A stretch of 64,000 bases of DNA from contig NZ_QMEM01000014.1 in the NCBI RefSeq assembly GCF_003390915.1, positions 27,675 through 91,674 on the forward strand, given 5' to 3'. The notes under the pieces are model-generated. The model worked only from the letters and a program-made list of their open reading frames with translations, was not told the origin of the DNA and searched no databases. How positions within the stretch are numbered: the stretch's first letter is position 1; each line of letters opens with the position of its first letter. Below, piece by piece: positions 53,944-62,678 of the stretch. This DNA is from Lewinella sp. IMCC34183 (lineage in GTDB: Bacteria > Bacteroidota > Bacteroidia > Chitinophagales > Saprospiraceae). Made by a program: the position numbers and the translations under genes.

Positions 53944-56097
53944 ATGCCACCGAATATCCAGGTGCAATCTTATGCATTAGTGCTGGTCGTCGATCGTCGG
54001 ACCCTGGCCATTCGGGCAACCAGCTCGAATGCGCGCGCATTTCTACCGGTGGATCCGGAGGATTTACTAGACCTGACGCTGCACGATCTCTTCGACCAGC
54101 CGCTCGTGCGGAACATCTGCGAGTTTATCCACGAGGACTTTCCCGCGGTCGTTGCCCTCCAGAATCCAGAAGGGTGGTCGAAGGGCGATTACCAGGCCGT
54201 GGTGGCTACCGTCGGGCAGGAACTCGTTCTCGAGATCGAGGAAAGACGCACCTGGCCCCACTCCGGCGACTATTCCGCCCGGCTCAATGACTTCACCTAC
54301 GAGCTGGAGTCCAATACGAGTACCAATGACCTGCTACAGGTCCTATGCGACGGACTCACGTTTCACTTTGCGTACGACCGCGCCATCGTTCTGCAGTTTG
54401 ACGAAAGCGGCAACGGGATAGTGACCCACGAGGCGAAGAAAGACGAGCTCCCTTCCCTCCTGGATGTCCGCTTCGTGACGTCGGACGTACCGGCTACCAG
54501 CCGTCGGCACCAGGTTGCGGAAAGCGTCATGAACTTCGTGTCCGTGGACCGCCCACTCGTGGATATCCGCGGTGAGGTATCGGCAGAGGTGGAAGAGGTA
54601 CTCCGCCAGTACCTCGCCGCCCGCGAACCCAACCCCAACTTTATCAAGTACCTGGAGGACAGTGAACTGAAGACCCTCGGCCACCTCTCCCTCATCATCG
54701 ATGGCAAGCTGTGGGGGTCGGTATACATGCACGGCGTGGAGCCGGTGTATATCGACTACCAAATGCGCTCCTTCCTGCGGGTGGCCGGGCGCGTCGCCCA
54801 GCAAAAGATCGGCTACCACATTTACCACCGCAGCCTCCGGATGCGGCGCAAGGCCAATAGCGTACGGGACCGGCTGTACGACCAGATCGTGTACGCAAAG
54901 GGCCTTGCCGAGGGACTGACCGAGGGGCGAACGACCGTACTGGACCTCATTCGCGGGACGCGCGGCGCCGTGATCTGTTCCGAAGACGAGATGACGCGTC
55001 ACGGCGCCTGCCCCACCGAAGAGGAGATCAACGGGATCATGCGCTGGATGAAGGCGGAAGTCGGCGACACCGCGATCTGGCACACGGATCACCTCTGCGC
55101 CCACTATCCACCGGCGAAACCCTTCGTGCGCAAGGCCGCGGGTATGATGTTTCTCCCGCTCGACCCCGCCGCCAACCAGTGGATAATCTGGTTCAAGCCG
55201 GAAACGGTTCAAACCGTACGCTTCGGCAGCCATGCCGGGGAACGGGGGGAACGCCAATTCGCCATCAACGAGCAAACCCGCCGGCAACATTCCACCTCCT
55301 GGAGCGACGACGACATCGGCTCCGCGCAGGCGCTGCAGTTCTTCATTCAAAAGACGGTCATGGAGCGCTATACCAGCACCCGCCGCCACAATGCTCTCCT
55401 GCAGGAGGCACTCGAAGACCTGGAGGTCTTTAGCTATACCATCGGTCACGACCTGCGCGCGCCGTTGCGGGGCATTTCCAGCTATGCCGAAATTCTGCGG
55501 GAAGACTTCTCCTCGAACCTGGGGCAGGAGGGCATCGCCCACCTGTCGGTGATCCAGCAGAACGCGGACCGCATGCGGGTCTTTATGGATGACCTGCTCG
55601 CCCTCAGCCGTATCGACCGCTCCCGCATGGTGGTCAACAGCCTGTCGGTCAGCCAGCTCGTAGACCGCGTCCTCGCCGACTTTTCCAATTCATCGGATGG
55701 CCGGCCCTGCTGCACCGTCCAGCCCGATATTCCGGACATCGCCGGCGACCGGAACCACTTGGTAACCGTGTTTACGAATCTCCTGTCCAACGCATTCAAG
55801 TACAGCGCCCACCAGGCCGTGCCGCGGGTGGAAGTAGGCTTTACCGGGGAGCGCCGCAACGGATTCCCGGTGTTTTATGTCTCCGACAATGGCATAGGCA
55901 TCCCGCCCGACCAGCACCGCCGCATTTTCGACCTGTTTACCCGTTCGACCAATAGCGGCGACTTCGAGGGTACCGGTATCGGACTGGCCCTGGTAGACCG
56001 CATCATTCGCTACCACGAGGGGGAGGTATGGATTGACGAAGAAGTGCAGGAAGGCACCCGGGTACTGTTTTACACGGGGGTAGCGGTCAACGACTAG
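53944..56097 (+). CDS. Phytochrome-type sensor histidine kinase with degenerate chromophore site
   Basis: A 717-residue soluble kinase in the order PAS-like (about 1-95), GAF (about 105-290), PHY (about 300-490), HisKA (His502 in YTIGHDLRAPLRG) and HATPase (NLLSNAFKYS, DNGIGI, GTGIGLALV). The PHY domain is clear from YPPAKPF and WIIWFKPETVQTV. Chromophore features are altered. No Cys precedes the PAS domain. The PASDIP region reads SDVPATSR (180-187). The SPIHxEYLxNMG helix reads PNPNFIKYLEDSE with no His, though His263 in VYMHG remains. It may therefore not bind bilin. The start at 53944 follows the promoter and the uvrA stop. Its stop is 3 bp from the convergent isomerase gene. Confidence 0.88.
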   Translation: MPPNIQVQSYALVLVVDRRTLAIRATSSNARAFLPVDPEDLLDLTLHDLFDQPLVRNICEFIHEDFPAVVALQNPEGWSKGDYQAVVATVGQELVLEIEERRTWPHSGDYSARLNDFTYELESNTSTNDLLQVLCDGLTFHFAYDRAIVLQFDESGNGIVTHEAKKDELPSLLDVRFVTSDVPATSRRHQVAESVMNFVSVDRPLVDIRGEVSAEVEEVLRQYLAAREPNPNFIKYLEDSELKTLGHLSLIIDGKLWGSVYMHGVEPVYIDYQMRSFLRVAGRVAQQKIGYHIYHRSLRMRRKANSVRDRLYDQIVYAKGLAEGLTEGRTTVLDLIRGTRGAVICSEDEMTRHGACPTEEEINGIMRWMKAEVGDTAIWHTDHLCAHYPPAKPFVRKAAGMMFLPLDPAANQWIIWFKPETVQTVRFGSHAGERGERQFAINEQTRRQHSTSWSDDDIGSAQALQFFIQKTVMERYTSTRRHNALLQEALEDLEVFSYTIGHDLRAPLRGISSYAEILREDFSSNLGQEGIAHLSVIQQNADRMRVFMDDLLALSRIDRSRMVVNSLSVSQLVDRVLADFSNSSDGRPCCTVQPDIPDIAGDRNHLVTVFTNLLSNAFKYSAHQAVPRVEVGFTGERRNGFPVFYVSDNGIGIPPDQHRRIFDLFTRSTNSGDFEGTGIGLALVDRIIRYHEGEVWIDEEVQEGTRVLFYTGVAVND

Positions 56098-56100
56098 CGA

Positions 56101-57036
56101 TTAGCCGTTTCCGAACTTGAGGTTTTGGAGGTAGCGTGCGTCCACTTCGGCACTCTCCAGCGGGGTAGAATCCACGTAGCGTTCCTGCTCTACGATGTAG
56201 TACTCCATACCCTGGTCTTCGGCTACCGAAAGCACCTTGGCGAAGTCGATGGAGCCGGTACCCAGGTCGACCGAAGCCTCCGTTTCGCTGAGATCGGCGT
56301 CCCGTTCGCGGTCCTTTACGTGGCACAGCGTCCACTTGCCGGGGTACTTGTTGAGGTAGGCGACGGGGTCGGCCCCGCCGGTGACCACCCAGTAGATATC
56401 CATTTCGTAGTCCACCATATCGTTGGTGTTCTCCATCATGAAGTCCTGAGGTACAATACCGTACACGTTCTCGAAGCTGTAGCCGTGGTTGTGGTAGGCG
56501 AAGCGCAGCCCGTTGTCGGCACAGGTCTGTCCGCGCTGGTTGAACTTGTCCACGACCGCCTGCCAGGCGTCCTTGCTGGGCTGGGCGCCGATGTAGGGAC
56601 AGATCAGGTAGTCCATGCCGATGCTTGAGGCCTGCTGTGCCTTCTGCTCGAAGTTCTGGTCGATGTTGCAGTGGGTGGAAACCATGGTGAGGCCGAGCTC
56701 GTCGAGGTAATCCTTGAATTCCTGTGGCTCCATGCCCCAGAAAATACCCTGGTCGGCCTCGTACCCTTCGACCTGCTTGTAGCCGTAATCGGCCACCTTG
56801 CGCAGGGTGCCCTTGACGTCCTGAGGGAACACGTCGCGGAGGGTGTAGAGCTGAATACCGAAGGTGTCAAGGGTGCCCCCGGCGGCTTCGGCGCGTTGCT
56901 CGTTGGCGTCGATCTCCTCCACGTCGGCTTCGGTGTCGTTGGTGTTGCCGTTGTTGCATGCCCACACCGGCAGCAACAGGCCGGCGGCCCCGAATTTGGC
57001 GGATTGGCGGAGGAATTTTCTGCGATCGGTCTTCAT
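56101..57036 (-). CDS. Tat-exported sugar phosphate isomerase/epimerase-like protein
   Basis: A 311-residue TIM-barrel protein of the xylose-isomerase-like (AP endonuclease 2) superfamily. The N-terminus DRRKFLRQSAKFGAAGLLLP is a twin-arginine signal ending in a possible lipobox Cys (VWAC). An acidic linker follows (35-50). Barrel landmarks include FGIQLYTLRDVF, VSTHCNID, LRFAYHNHGYSFE and CHVKDRERD, with His, Glu and Asp in metal-site positions. Export of this family is common in Bacteroidota, where the proteins act on sugars or derivatives in the periplasm; the substrate is unknown. Confidence 0.88.
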   Translation of the reverse strand: MKTDRRKFLRQSAKFGAAGLLLPVWACNNGNTNDTEADVEEIDANEQRAEAAGGTLDTFGIQLYTLRDVFPQDVKGTLRKVADYGYKQVEGYEADQGIFWGMEPQEFKDYLDELGLTMVSTHCNIDQNFEQKAQQASSIGMDYLICPYIGAQPSKDAWQAVVDKFNQRGQTCADNGLRFAYHNHGYSFENVYGIVPQDFMMENTNDMVDYEMDIYWVVTGGADPVAYLNKYPGKWTLCHVKDRERDADLSETEASVDLGTGSIDFAKVLSVAEDQGMEYYIVEQERYVDSTPLESAEVDARYLQNLKFGNG

Positions 57037-57139
57037 CTTTATGTGTTTGGCCCCGTCAATGTAGGAAATTTCAAATTGGCTAATCCGATTTAGGCGCGAA
57101 CGCAGGTGCGGTGTTCGGGCAAGCCTGGATACCCGCGGG

Positions 57140-57874
57140 TCAGGTAGCCACCAGCAACAGGGAGTAGGCCCCTACCCCACCCACGAAGGCCCAGATGTTG
57201 CTGCGCCGCTCTTCGGGCAGCTCTTCCTTCAGTACGTTCATGATCACCCCACCGGCCAGGAAGGCAAAAATGATCCCGATGAAGGCCGGGGAGATGCGGC
57301 CCAGCAGCCCCAGCACCCAACCCGACACCAGGGCCGCCGCCACCAGCCACCGCCCGGGGCGGCGGTAGCGCGCACGGTAGTGGTCATAAAGCCCGTAGTC
57401 GGTCACAACGAAGTGAAACGCCATCGCAACCACGTAGTAGAGGAGCCCGAGTAGCGTCTGATCCTCCCGCCACACCAGCAGGTAGCCGATGATTCCGTTG
57501 TAAAGCATAAAGGAGACGATGTGGATCCAGAACATCTTCACGTTGTGCTCCCCGTGATCGTTGTGCGGCTCCCGGTGAGTCTCCCGCGACCGCTTGGCCG
57601 CGCGTTCGAGCGCATAAAAAACCACCAAGCCCAGCAGGGCGAAACTGTAGACGTGGTACTCAAGATACGCCAGCCAGCCGATCTTCTCGTTACCGGACAA
57701 AATCTCCTGGTACACGGCAAACTCCGGAAGTACGTGCAGAAAAATGTAAGCCACCGATATTCCGCCGGCCAAAGAAAGCCAGCGGCTGCGGGGGATGCGG
57801 GATAGCCGCAGGTAGCCCACCGACAGGTGAACGCCCAGCAGCAGGAGTAACGAAAGGAGAGAATAGGGAGGCAC
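57140..57874 (-). CDS. Multi-pass membrane protein of unknown function
   Basis: A 244-residue protein with about seven or eight membrane helices spread over its length, two short charged loops (about 108-130) and a last GG-rich helix. The segment AYIFLHVLPEF recalls the HxLPE element of some ZIP-type carriers, but the ZIP metal motifs HNxxD and HEIPHE are absent, so no transport role is claimed. The start is set at GTG 57872-57874, 4 nt after a TATCTTGG box; the open frame extends to 57973 but that part is basic and not membrane-like. Confidence 0.72.
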   Translation of the reverse strand: MPPYSLLSLLLLLGVHLSVGYLRLSRIPRSRWLSLAGGISVAYIFLHVLPEFAVYQEILSGNEKIGWLAYLEYHVYSFALLGLVVFYALERAAKRSRETHREPHNDHGEHNVKMFWIHIVSFMLYNGIIGYLLVWREDQTLLGLLYYVVAMAFHFVVTDYGLYDHYRARYRRPGRWLVAAALVSGWVLGLLGRISPAFIGIIFAFLAGGVIMNVLKEELPEERRSNIWAFVGGVGAYSLLLVAT

Positions 57875-57878
57875 AAGC

Positions 57879-57886
57879 CCAAGATA
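57879..57886 (-). promoter_or_regulatory. -7-like box of the multi-pass membrane protein gene
   Basis: TATCTTGG on the minus strand, ending 4 nt before GTG 57874, the same spacing as at polA, panB, porZ and era. Confidence 0.45.
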
Positions 57887-58193
57887 AGACCGTAACGTTC
57901 CGGGTACACGCGATACATAGCCATGCCCTCCCGCGGCGGCCGGCGCCCGCCGAGGGACGAACGGTACGCACACGAAAGGGAGGGCTAATGCAAAACGGCA
58001 ACCGGGGTCGCCAATATCCGGGAAGTCAAAGGGAACCCCCGAAAAAAGTCTAAAAAAGGAATGTGAAAAGAGTGTGGTTCATAGTGTATGCCTCACTAAG
58101 GTAGCAGCTACCCTGCCCGCTCCCCGGGTCGTGTGTACGAGCCTCCCGCGGGGTTGTACGAAAGTGGTACTTAATTGTACGAGCCGCGTGCAC
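57887..58193. other. Intergenic region without a recognised gene
   Basis: About 300 bp between the multi-pass membrane protein start and the TPR kinase stop. It has an A-rich patch (58050-58070) and three TGTACGA words (58133, 58155 and 58177 area). No coding frame, RNA or strong terminator was recognised. Confidence 0.5.
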
Positions 58194-60032
58194 CTAACTC
58201 ACCAGCGCTGGTTCGTCGACGCGAAAATCGAGGTACACCCCGGTCCCTCCTACCGCGGCGTACGAAAGCTTACCCCCCAGTTTCTGCGCCAGGATACCGA
58301 TGAGCCGGGTACCGAAGTGCGTAGCCCCGGGTGCGTCGGAAGTGGCCTGCGTCCCTACCCCGTCGTCGGTTACCCCCAGCCGCAGCCGGCCGGGGGCCGT
58401 CTCGGTCAGGGAGACCACCACCCGGCCGCGGCGATCGCCCGGAAAAGCGTACTTGAGGGCGTTGGTTACCAGTTCGTTGATGATGAGGCCCAGGGATACG
58501 GCCCGGTCCACGTCGAGCTCCCGGGGAACGACCTCGTTGACCAGGCGTATGCGGTCGCCCCGCACGCCAAAGGCCGATCCGATACTATTTAGCAGGAGGT
58601 CCGTATAGGCGTCCATCCCGATCGCCGCCGGCGCGCCGTGTCGGTATAGGGTCTGGTGCAGCAGCGCGATACTTTTGACGCGGCTCTGGCCGGCCCGCAG
58701 GGCATCCAGCGCGTCGCCTTTCTCCAGGTGGTGCGACTGAAGATTCAGCAGGCTGGAAATCACCTGGAGGTTGTTTTTTACGCGGTGGTGGATTTCGTGG
58801 ATGAGGGCCTCGTTCTGCCGGTTCTTCTCCTCGATCTCCGCGCGTTGTGCCTCGATATCGGCGTTGCGGCGGGTCAGCTCCTCATTGGTCCGTCGGCGGA
58901 GATGGGCGATCCGCCAGATGAAGAATACAGCAACGGCCAGCAGGCCGAGACCGGCGAAGGCCAGCATCCGCGTGCGGCGCACCCGCGCAAGTTCCGCTTC
59001 GCGGTTGGCGATGGTCGCTTCCTTCTCCCGGGTCCGGTACCGGGTTTCCATTTCGGCGATGGTGCGTCCTTCCTCCTGGCTGAGGGTGGCCCGCTCGTAC
59101 TTCCTCGCGGTCTGGAAGGAACGCAGGGCTTCCATGTACTGGCCGGCCTCCTCCTGTGCCTCCGCCAGCTCCTCGTAGGCACTGAACAGGCGGTGGGGAT
59201 CGCGGATACCTTGTGCCACGGCCACCGAAAGCTTGCCGTAGCGAATAGCTTCCTCGAGATCTCCCATGTGCAGGTACGCGTGTCCCAGGTTGCGGTAGGC
59301 ATGCTCGATCCCCGTGGAGTCGCCGAGCTCGTCGTAGATCACCCGGGCCGCCTCCAGCTCGTCGATGAGACGCTGATAATCCTTTTCGAAATCCATATAC
59401 CACTGCCCGAGATTGGCGTAGAGCGAGCCGACGACCTGGCTCCGGATGCCGGACTCCTCCGCCAGCCGTAGCCCCTCCAGGTAGGCCTGCCGGGCCGGGG
59501 GCCACTGTCGGAGGTCGCGGTGCAGCACGCCGACCAGGTTGTATCCCTCCATCATTTCCGCGGTGTCCCGCGCGGTCGTGGCCAGGTGGACCGCCTGCCG
59601 GGCGTAGTCCAGGGCGCGGTCGCGCAGTGACGGGTCGCCGTTCACGTCGCCCATCTTCTTAAAGGAGCGAGCCAGCCGGTTGGTGACGTAGGCAATTTCA
59701 CGGGGGGCATCAACGAGCCGGTACAGGTCGATGGCCCGCTGACTTACCCGGAGGTTTTGCTCGAACCGGCCGGTGTTGGAGTATACGTCCGCCAATTCGC
59801 TGAGGATATCGGCTTCCAGCCGCGGCATGCCATGGTCTTGCACGGCCGTTTGGGCCAGGTCAAGGTAGAATTCCGTACTGTCGCCGTTTTCGGACTCGCG
59901 GGCCCGCTGTAGCCAGGCTTCCGCCTCCGCCGAAGTGCTCTGGGCCGCCAGGGGCAAACACGCCAGCACGGCCCCCAGCAACAGTGGCAGTATCCTGAGG
60001 GCCGGACCCGGGAACGGCGGTCGTGCGGGCAT
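58194..60032 (-). CDS. TPR-domain sensor histidine kinase (HisKA_2 type)
   Basis: A 612-residue kinase with a signal peptide (about 1-30) and seven or so tetratricopeptide repeats in the periplasm (about 35-330), including AYRNLGHAYLHMGDLEEAI. One TM (356-374) follows, then a coiled coil (about 380-410) and HisKA_2 with phospho-acceptor His416 in HHRVKNNLQVISSLL. The ATPase domain has NELVTNALKYAF and DDGVG. This type pairs with LytTR regulators in Bacteroidota. It follows its regulator by 3 bp. Confidence 0.92.
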   Translation of the reverse strand: MPARPPFPGPALRILPLLLGAVLACLPLAAQSTSAEAEAWLQRARESENGDSTEFYLDLAQTAVQDHGMPRLEADILSELADVYSNTGRFEQNLRVSQRAIDLYRLVDAPREIAYVTNRLARSFKKMGDVNGDPSLRDRALDYARQAVHLATTARDTAEMMEGYNLVGVLHRDLRQWPPARQAYLEGLRLAEESGIRSQVVGSLYANLGQWYMDFEKDYQRLIDELEAARVIYDELGDSTGIEHAYRNLGHAYLHMGDLEEAIRYGKLSVAVAQGIRDPHRLFSAYEELAEAQEEAGQYMEALRSFQTARKYERATLSQEEGRTIAEMETRYRTREKEATIANREAELARVRRTRMLAFAGLGLLAVAVFFIWRIAHLRRRTNEELTRRNADIEAQRAEIEEKNRQNEALIHEIHHRVKNNLQVISSLLNLQSHHLEKGDALDALRAGQSRVKSIALLHQTLYRHGAPAAIGMDAYTDLLLNSIGSAFGVRGDRIRLVNEVVPRELDVDRAVSLGLIINELVTNALKYAFPGDRRGRVVVSLTETAPGRLRLGVTDDGVGTQATSDAPGATHFGTRLIGILAQKLGGKLSYAAVGGTGVYLDFRVDEPALVS

Positions 60033-60035
60033 GGA

Positions 60036-60767
60036 TCAGAGGGTATTGAGGCGGGAAAGAAAATCGATGCGGTAGCCGTGTGAGAGCGGAACCTGCCGGC
60101 CCTTTAGGTGGAGATATACTTCCCCCACGGAATCCAGTTGGGCCAGGTTGATCAGGTACGAGCGGTGTACCCGCACGAAAGTGTAGTTATCCAGGCGGGT
60201 GAGGAGGTACTTCAGGTTGCAGGTAACCGTATGCTTGCCCTCTACGGTGAATATGTCGCAGTAATTTCCCTGTGCCTGGATGTAGAGAATATCGGCAAAC
60301 TCCACCTTGAAAAGGTTGCGGCGGGTATCCCGGATGAAGATCCGGTCCTGCAGGATTACGCTGTCGCCGTCGGACGCCTCCGGTTGATCCTGCCGGCTGA
60401 AATTCCGAATCGCCAGGTCGATGCCCCGCTGCAGGTCGACCACGTCGAAGGGCTTGGAGACAAAGGCGGCGGGCACCGCTTCCCGGGCCCGCTCGAAGGT
60501 CACGCGGTCACTGTTGGCGGTGAGGAAAATGACGGGGGTGGGAAATTCCTGGTTGAGGCGGTGGGCCACTTCGATGCCGTCGATATCATCCCCCAGCTGT
60601 ACGTCCATCAGGACCAGGTCGGGCCGGGACCGCCGGACCGCGGGCAGTACTTCCTTGCCCGCCGCGATCTTTTCCGTGACCGCATAGCCCATCCGGTTGA
60701 CACTCGATTCGATATCGGCGGCGATGATCGGGTCGTCTTCCACTACCAAAATGCTGATCGCGTCCAT
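60036..60767 (-). CDS. LytTR-family response regulator
   Basis: A 243-residue regulator with a receiver domain (1-120; acidic EDD at 10-12, phospho-acceptor Asp55 in VLMDVQLGDD, Lys in SKPFD) and a C-terminal LytTR DNA-binding domain (about 145-243; DILYIQAQGNYCDIFT, FVRVHRSYLINL). It is the first gene of a two-gene unit with the TPR kinase. Targets are unknown. Confidence 0.95.
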   Translation of the reverse strand: MDAISILVVEDDPIIAADIESSVNRMGYAVTEKIAAGKEVLPAVRRSRPDLVLMDVQLGDDIDGIEVAHRLNQEFPTPVIFLTANSDRVTFERAREAVPAAFVSKPFDVVDLQRGIDLAIRNFSRQDQPEASDGDSVILQDRIFIRDTRRNLFKVEFADILYIQAQGNYCDIFTVEGKHTVTCNLKYLLTRLDNYTFVRVHRSYLINLAQLDSVGEVYLHLKGRQVPLSHGYRIDFLSRLNTL

Positions 60768-60913
60768 ACGTAAGCAATGTACTACAAGCCCGCGAGCTTT
60801 TTTCCCTGCTACGGCATACGCTGCACCCGCGCACCCGCGCCGGAAACCCGCTCCAACCTTGGTACGGGAATCGCGTTGGAGGGGGAAATCACTACCCGCA
60901 CAACCGCCCCCGC

Positions 60914-61945
60914 ATGAGCTCTTCCCCTCCCATCAACGTTGGCCTTATTGGTTTTGGCCTGTCCGGCCGGTATCTCCAGGCCCCCTTCTACCGCGCCCAC
61001 CCCGGCTTCCACGTAGCACGGGTGGTGACCAGCCGGGCCGATGAGCTGGCCGCGGAATTTACGGGGATGAACCCCACGCGTGACCTGGACATCGTGCTGG
61101 CCGACCGCGCGATCGACCTGGTCAGTATCGCTACCCCCAACGCGACCCACTACGAATTCGCCAGGGCGGCCCTGGAGGCCGGCAAGCACGTGCTGGTCGA
61201 CAAGCCCGCCTGCGCCACGGCCGCCCAGTTGCGGGAACTGCGCGACCTCGCCGCCGCCAATAACCTGCACCTGTTCGTATTTCAGAACCGGCGGTGGGAC
61301 AGCGACTTTCTTACCACCCGCAAGGTAGTCGACGGCGGTGCCCTCGGCGAGCTGGTCAACTACGAGGCCCGCTACGACCGGTGGAAACCCGAGCCCAACA
61401 CCAAACCCTGGAAAGAAAAGCCCGGGGCCGCGGCCGGTATGCTCTACGACCTGGGGGCCCACATCATCGACCAGGCCATCTGCCTGTTCGGCCGTCCGCA
61501 GGAGGTGAGCGGGGCCACCTGGACGCAGCGCAGGGACAGTTCCATCCCCGACGCCTTCGACCTGCAACTTACCTACGAACTTCCCCTGCGCGTGAGCCTG
61601 TCCTGCAGCCTGCTCGCGCGGGAGCCGACCCCCCGCTACACCCTGCACGGTTACCGGGGCAGCTACGTCAAGTACGGGATCGACGTGCAGGAGGACCAGT
61701 TGAAGGCCGGCATCCTGCCCGGCCATGACCGTTTCGGCGAGGAACCGGCCGAGCAGCACGGGTTGCTGCACACGGAGACGAACGGGCTGACCGTGCGGGG
61801 GCCCGTCATGACCGAGACCGGCCGGTGGATGGGGTTATTCGAAAACATGCACGCCGTCGTTCGCGACGGGGCCGCTCCGGCCGTCGCGTTAGATGACGTA
61901 ATTCTGCAACTGGAAATAATAGAATCGGCCAGCGGGGTGGCCTAG
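60914..61945 (+). CDS. Gfo/Idh/MocA-family oxidoreductase
   Basis: A 343-residue NAD(P)-dependent dehydrogenase. The Rossmann nucleotide-binding motif NVGLIGFGLSGRYLQAPF is at 6-23, the ATPNATHYEFA strand follows, and the catalytic DKPA motif (Lys about 97) is present. The C-terminal domain has GAAAGMLYDLGAHIIDQ with the usual DxGxHxxD arrangement. Typical substrates are sugars, inositols or biliverdin-like compounds; not determinable here. Start at 60914 agrees with the Rossmann position. Its stop is 2 bp from a convergent small gene. Confidence 0.92.
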   Translation: MSSSPPINVGLIGFGLSGRYLQAPFYRAHPGFHVARVVTSRADELAAEFTGMNPTRDLDIVLADRAIDLVSIATPNATHYEFARAALEAGKHVLVDKPACATAAQLRELRDLAAANNLHLFVFQNRRWDSDFLTTRKVVDGGALGELVNYEARYDRWKPEPNTKPWKEKPGAAAGMLYDLGAHIIDQAICLFGRPQEVSGATWTQRRDSSIPDAFDLQLTYELPLRVSLSCSLLAREPTPRYTLHGYRGSYVKYGIDVQEDQLKAGILPGHDRFGEEPAEQHGLLHTETNGLTVRGPVMTETGRWMGLFENMHAVVRDGAAPAVALDDVILQLEIIESASGVA

Positions 61946-61947
61946 GG

Positions 61948-62211
61948 CTACCCTCTTCCGACGAAGCGGTAATCTTTCGACATTCCCTCTTTATCGTGCC
62001 GCAGGGCCAGTTGGCGCAGCTCGAAGTGGTCGAAAAAGGTATCCCAGCTGATCTCGCGCAACTTCGCGTCGCTTCGGTTCTCCGGCCAAATGATGGCGAG
62101 TGGCCGGGAGTCGTTGGCGGTCGTGGTTTCTTCGACCACGCCGGGCACTCCGTTGTGCTTCTTGGCCCAGGTCTGGATGGTTGCGTGGTCGGTGGTGGTG
62201 GCTTCTGCCAT
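61948..62211 (-). CDS. 87-residue protein, paralogue of the next gene
   Basis: A small soluble protein. It shares with the neighbour at 62260 the pattern TTDHxTIxxW, NGxP near residue 20, a central beta stretch ending in LREISWDTFFDHFE, LALxH, and a terminal basic tail. It resembles small Bacteroidota and cyanobacterial proteins sometimes mislabelled as 1,4-alpha-glucan branching enzyme. No function is assigned. It follows its paralogue by 48 bp on the same strand. Confidence 0.78.
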   Translation of the reverse strand: MAEATTTDHATIQTWAKKHNGVPGVVEETTTANDSRPLAIIWPENRSDAKLREISWDTFFDHFELRQLALRHDKEGMSKDYRFVGRG

Positions 62212-62259
62212 GGGGGGGGGAATTAGGGATTGTTGGATTGAAAAAATGATGGCGTGATG

Positions 62260-62523
62260 TCAGTCGCGGCTCACCAGTTTATTGAAGGTATTGCCGGCTT
62301 CGGTGCTGTGCAGCAGGGCAAGCTTACTGTTGTCGAACTGCTTGAACCACTCGTCCCAGCCGATCTTTTCGAGGTCGGAGTTTTCGGTCTTCTGTTCGAA
62401 GTAGATGCGAATGATCTCGCCGTCGCCCCCGTCGGTGCTCGCCACTTTAGCAGGTGCTCCGTTGCGGTCTTCGGTCCATTTTTTGATGGTGTCGTGGTCG
62501 GTGGTTTTTTTGGAATCAGCCAT
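62260..62523 (-). CDS. 87-residue protein, paralogue of the previous gene
   Basis: Same length and layout as the gene at 61948: TTDHDTIKKW, NGAPAKV, a beta segment IIRIYFEQK, IGWDEWFKQFD, LALLH. Identity by eye is about 30%, so the duplication is old. No membrane or signal segment. A TACGTTGG sequence (62550-62557, minus strand) 26 nt before the start may be a -7 box. Role unknown; possibly a stress-related or nucleic-acid-linked small protein, which is only a guess. Confidence 0.78.
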   Translation of the reverse strand: MADSKKTTDHDTIKKWTEDRNGAPAKVASTDGGDGEIIRIYFEQKTENSDLEKIGWDEWFKQFDNSKLALLHSTEAGNTFNKLVSRD

Positions 62524-62636
62524 GATCGCTAGTAGTTAGGTGTACTTCCCCAACGTACCGCCCGTACGTACAAGTTCGGTGCCGGGCCATACTCCCTTCT
62601 AGCATACGGTACCGCGGCCGTGTCTCTATCAGGGCC

Positions 62637-62677
62637 GCACGCCCGTCTACCAGTCAGGAGCGCAGCGACTGGCGTGC
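62637..62677 (-). terminator. Possible era terminator hairpin
   Basis: GCACGCC (62637-62643) pairs with GGCGTGC (62671-62677); an alternative inner stem is CCAGTC (62650-62655) with GACTGG (62667-62672). It lies directly after the era stop on the minus strand, without a T-run. Confidence 0.35.
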
Positions 62678-62678
62678 C

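Noticed and set aside
57140..57973. ZIP-family metal transporter call for the multi-pass protein
   Set aside because: Only HVLPE is suggestive; the diagnostic metal-site helices of ZIP proteins are missing.
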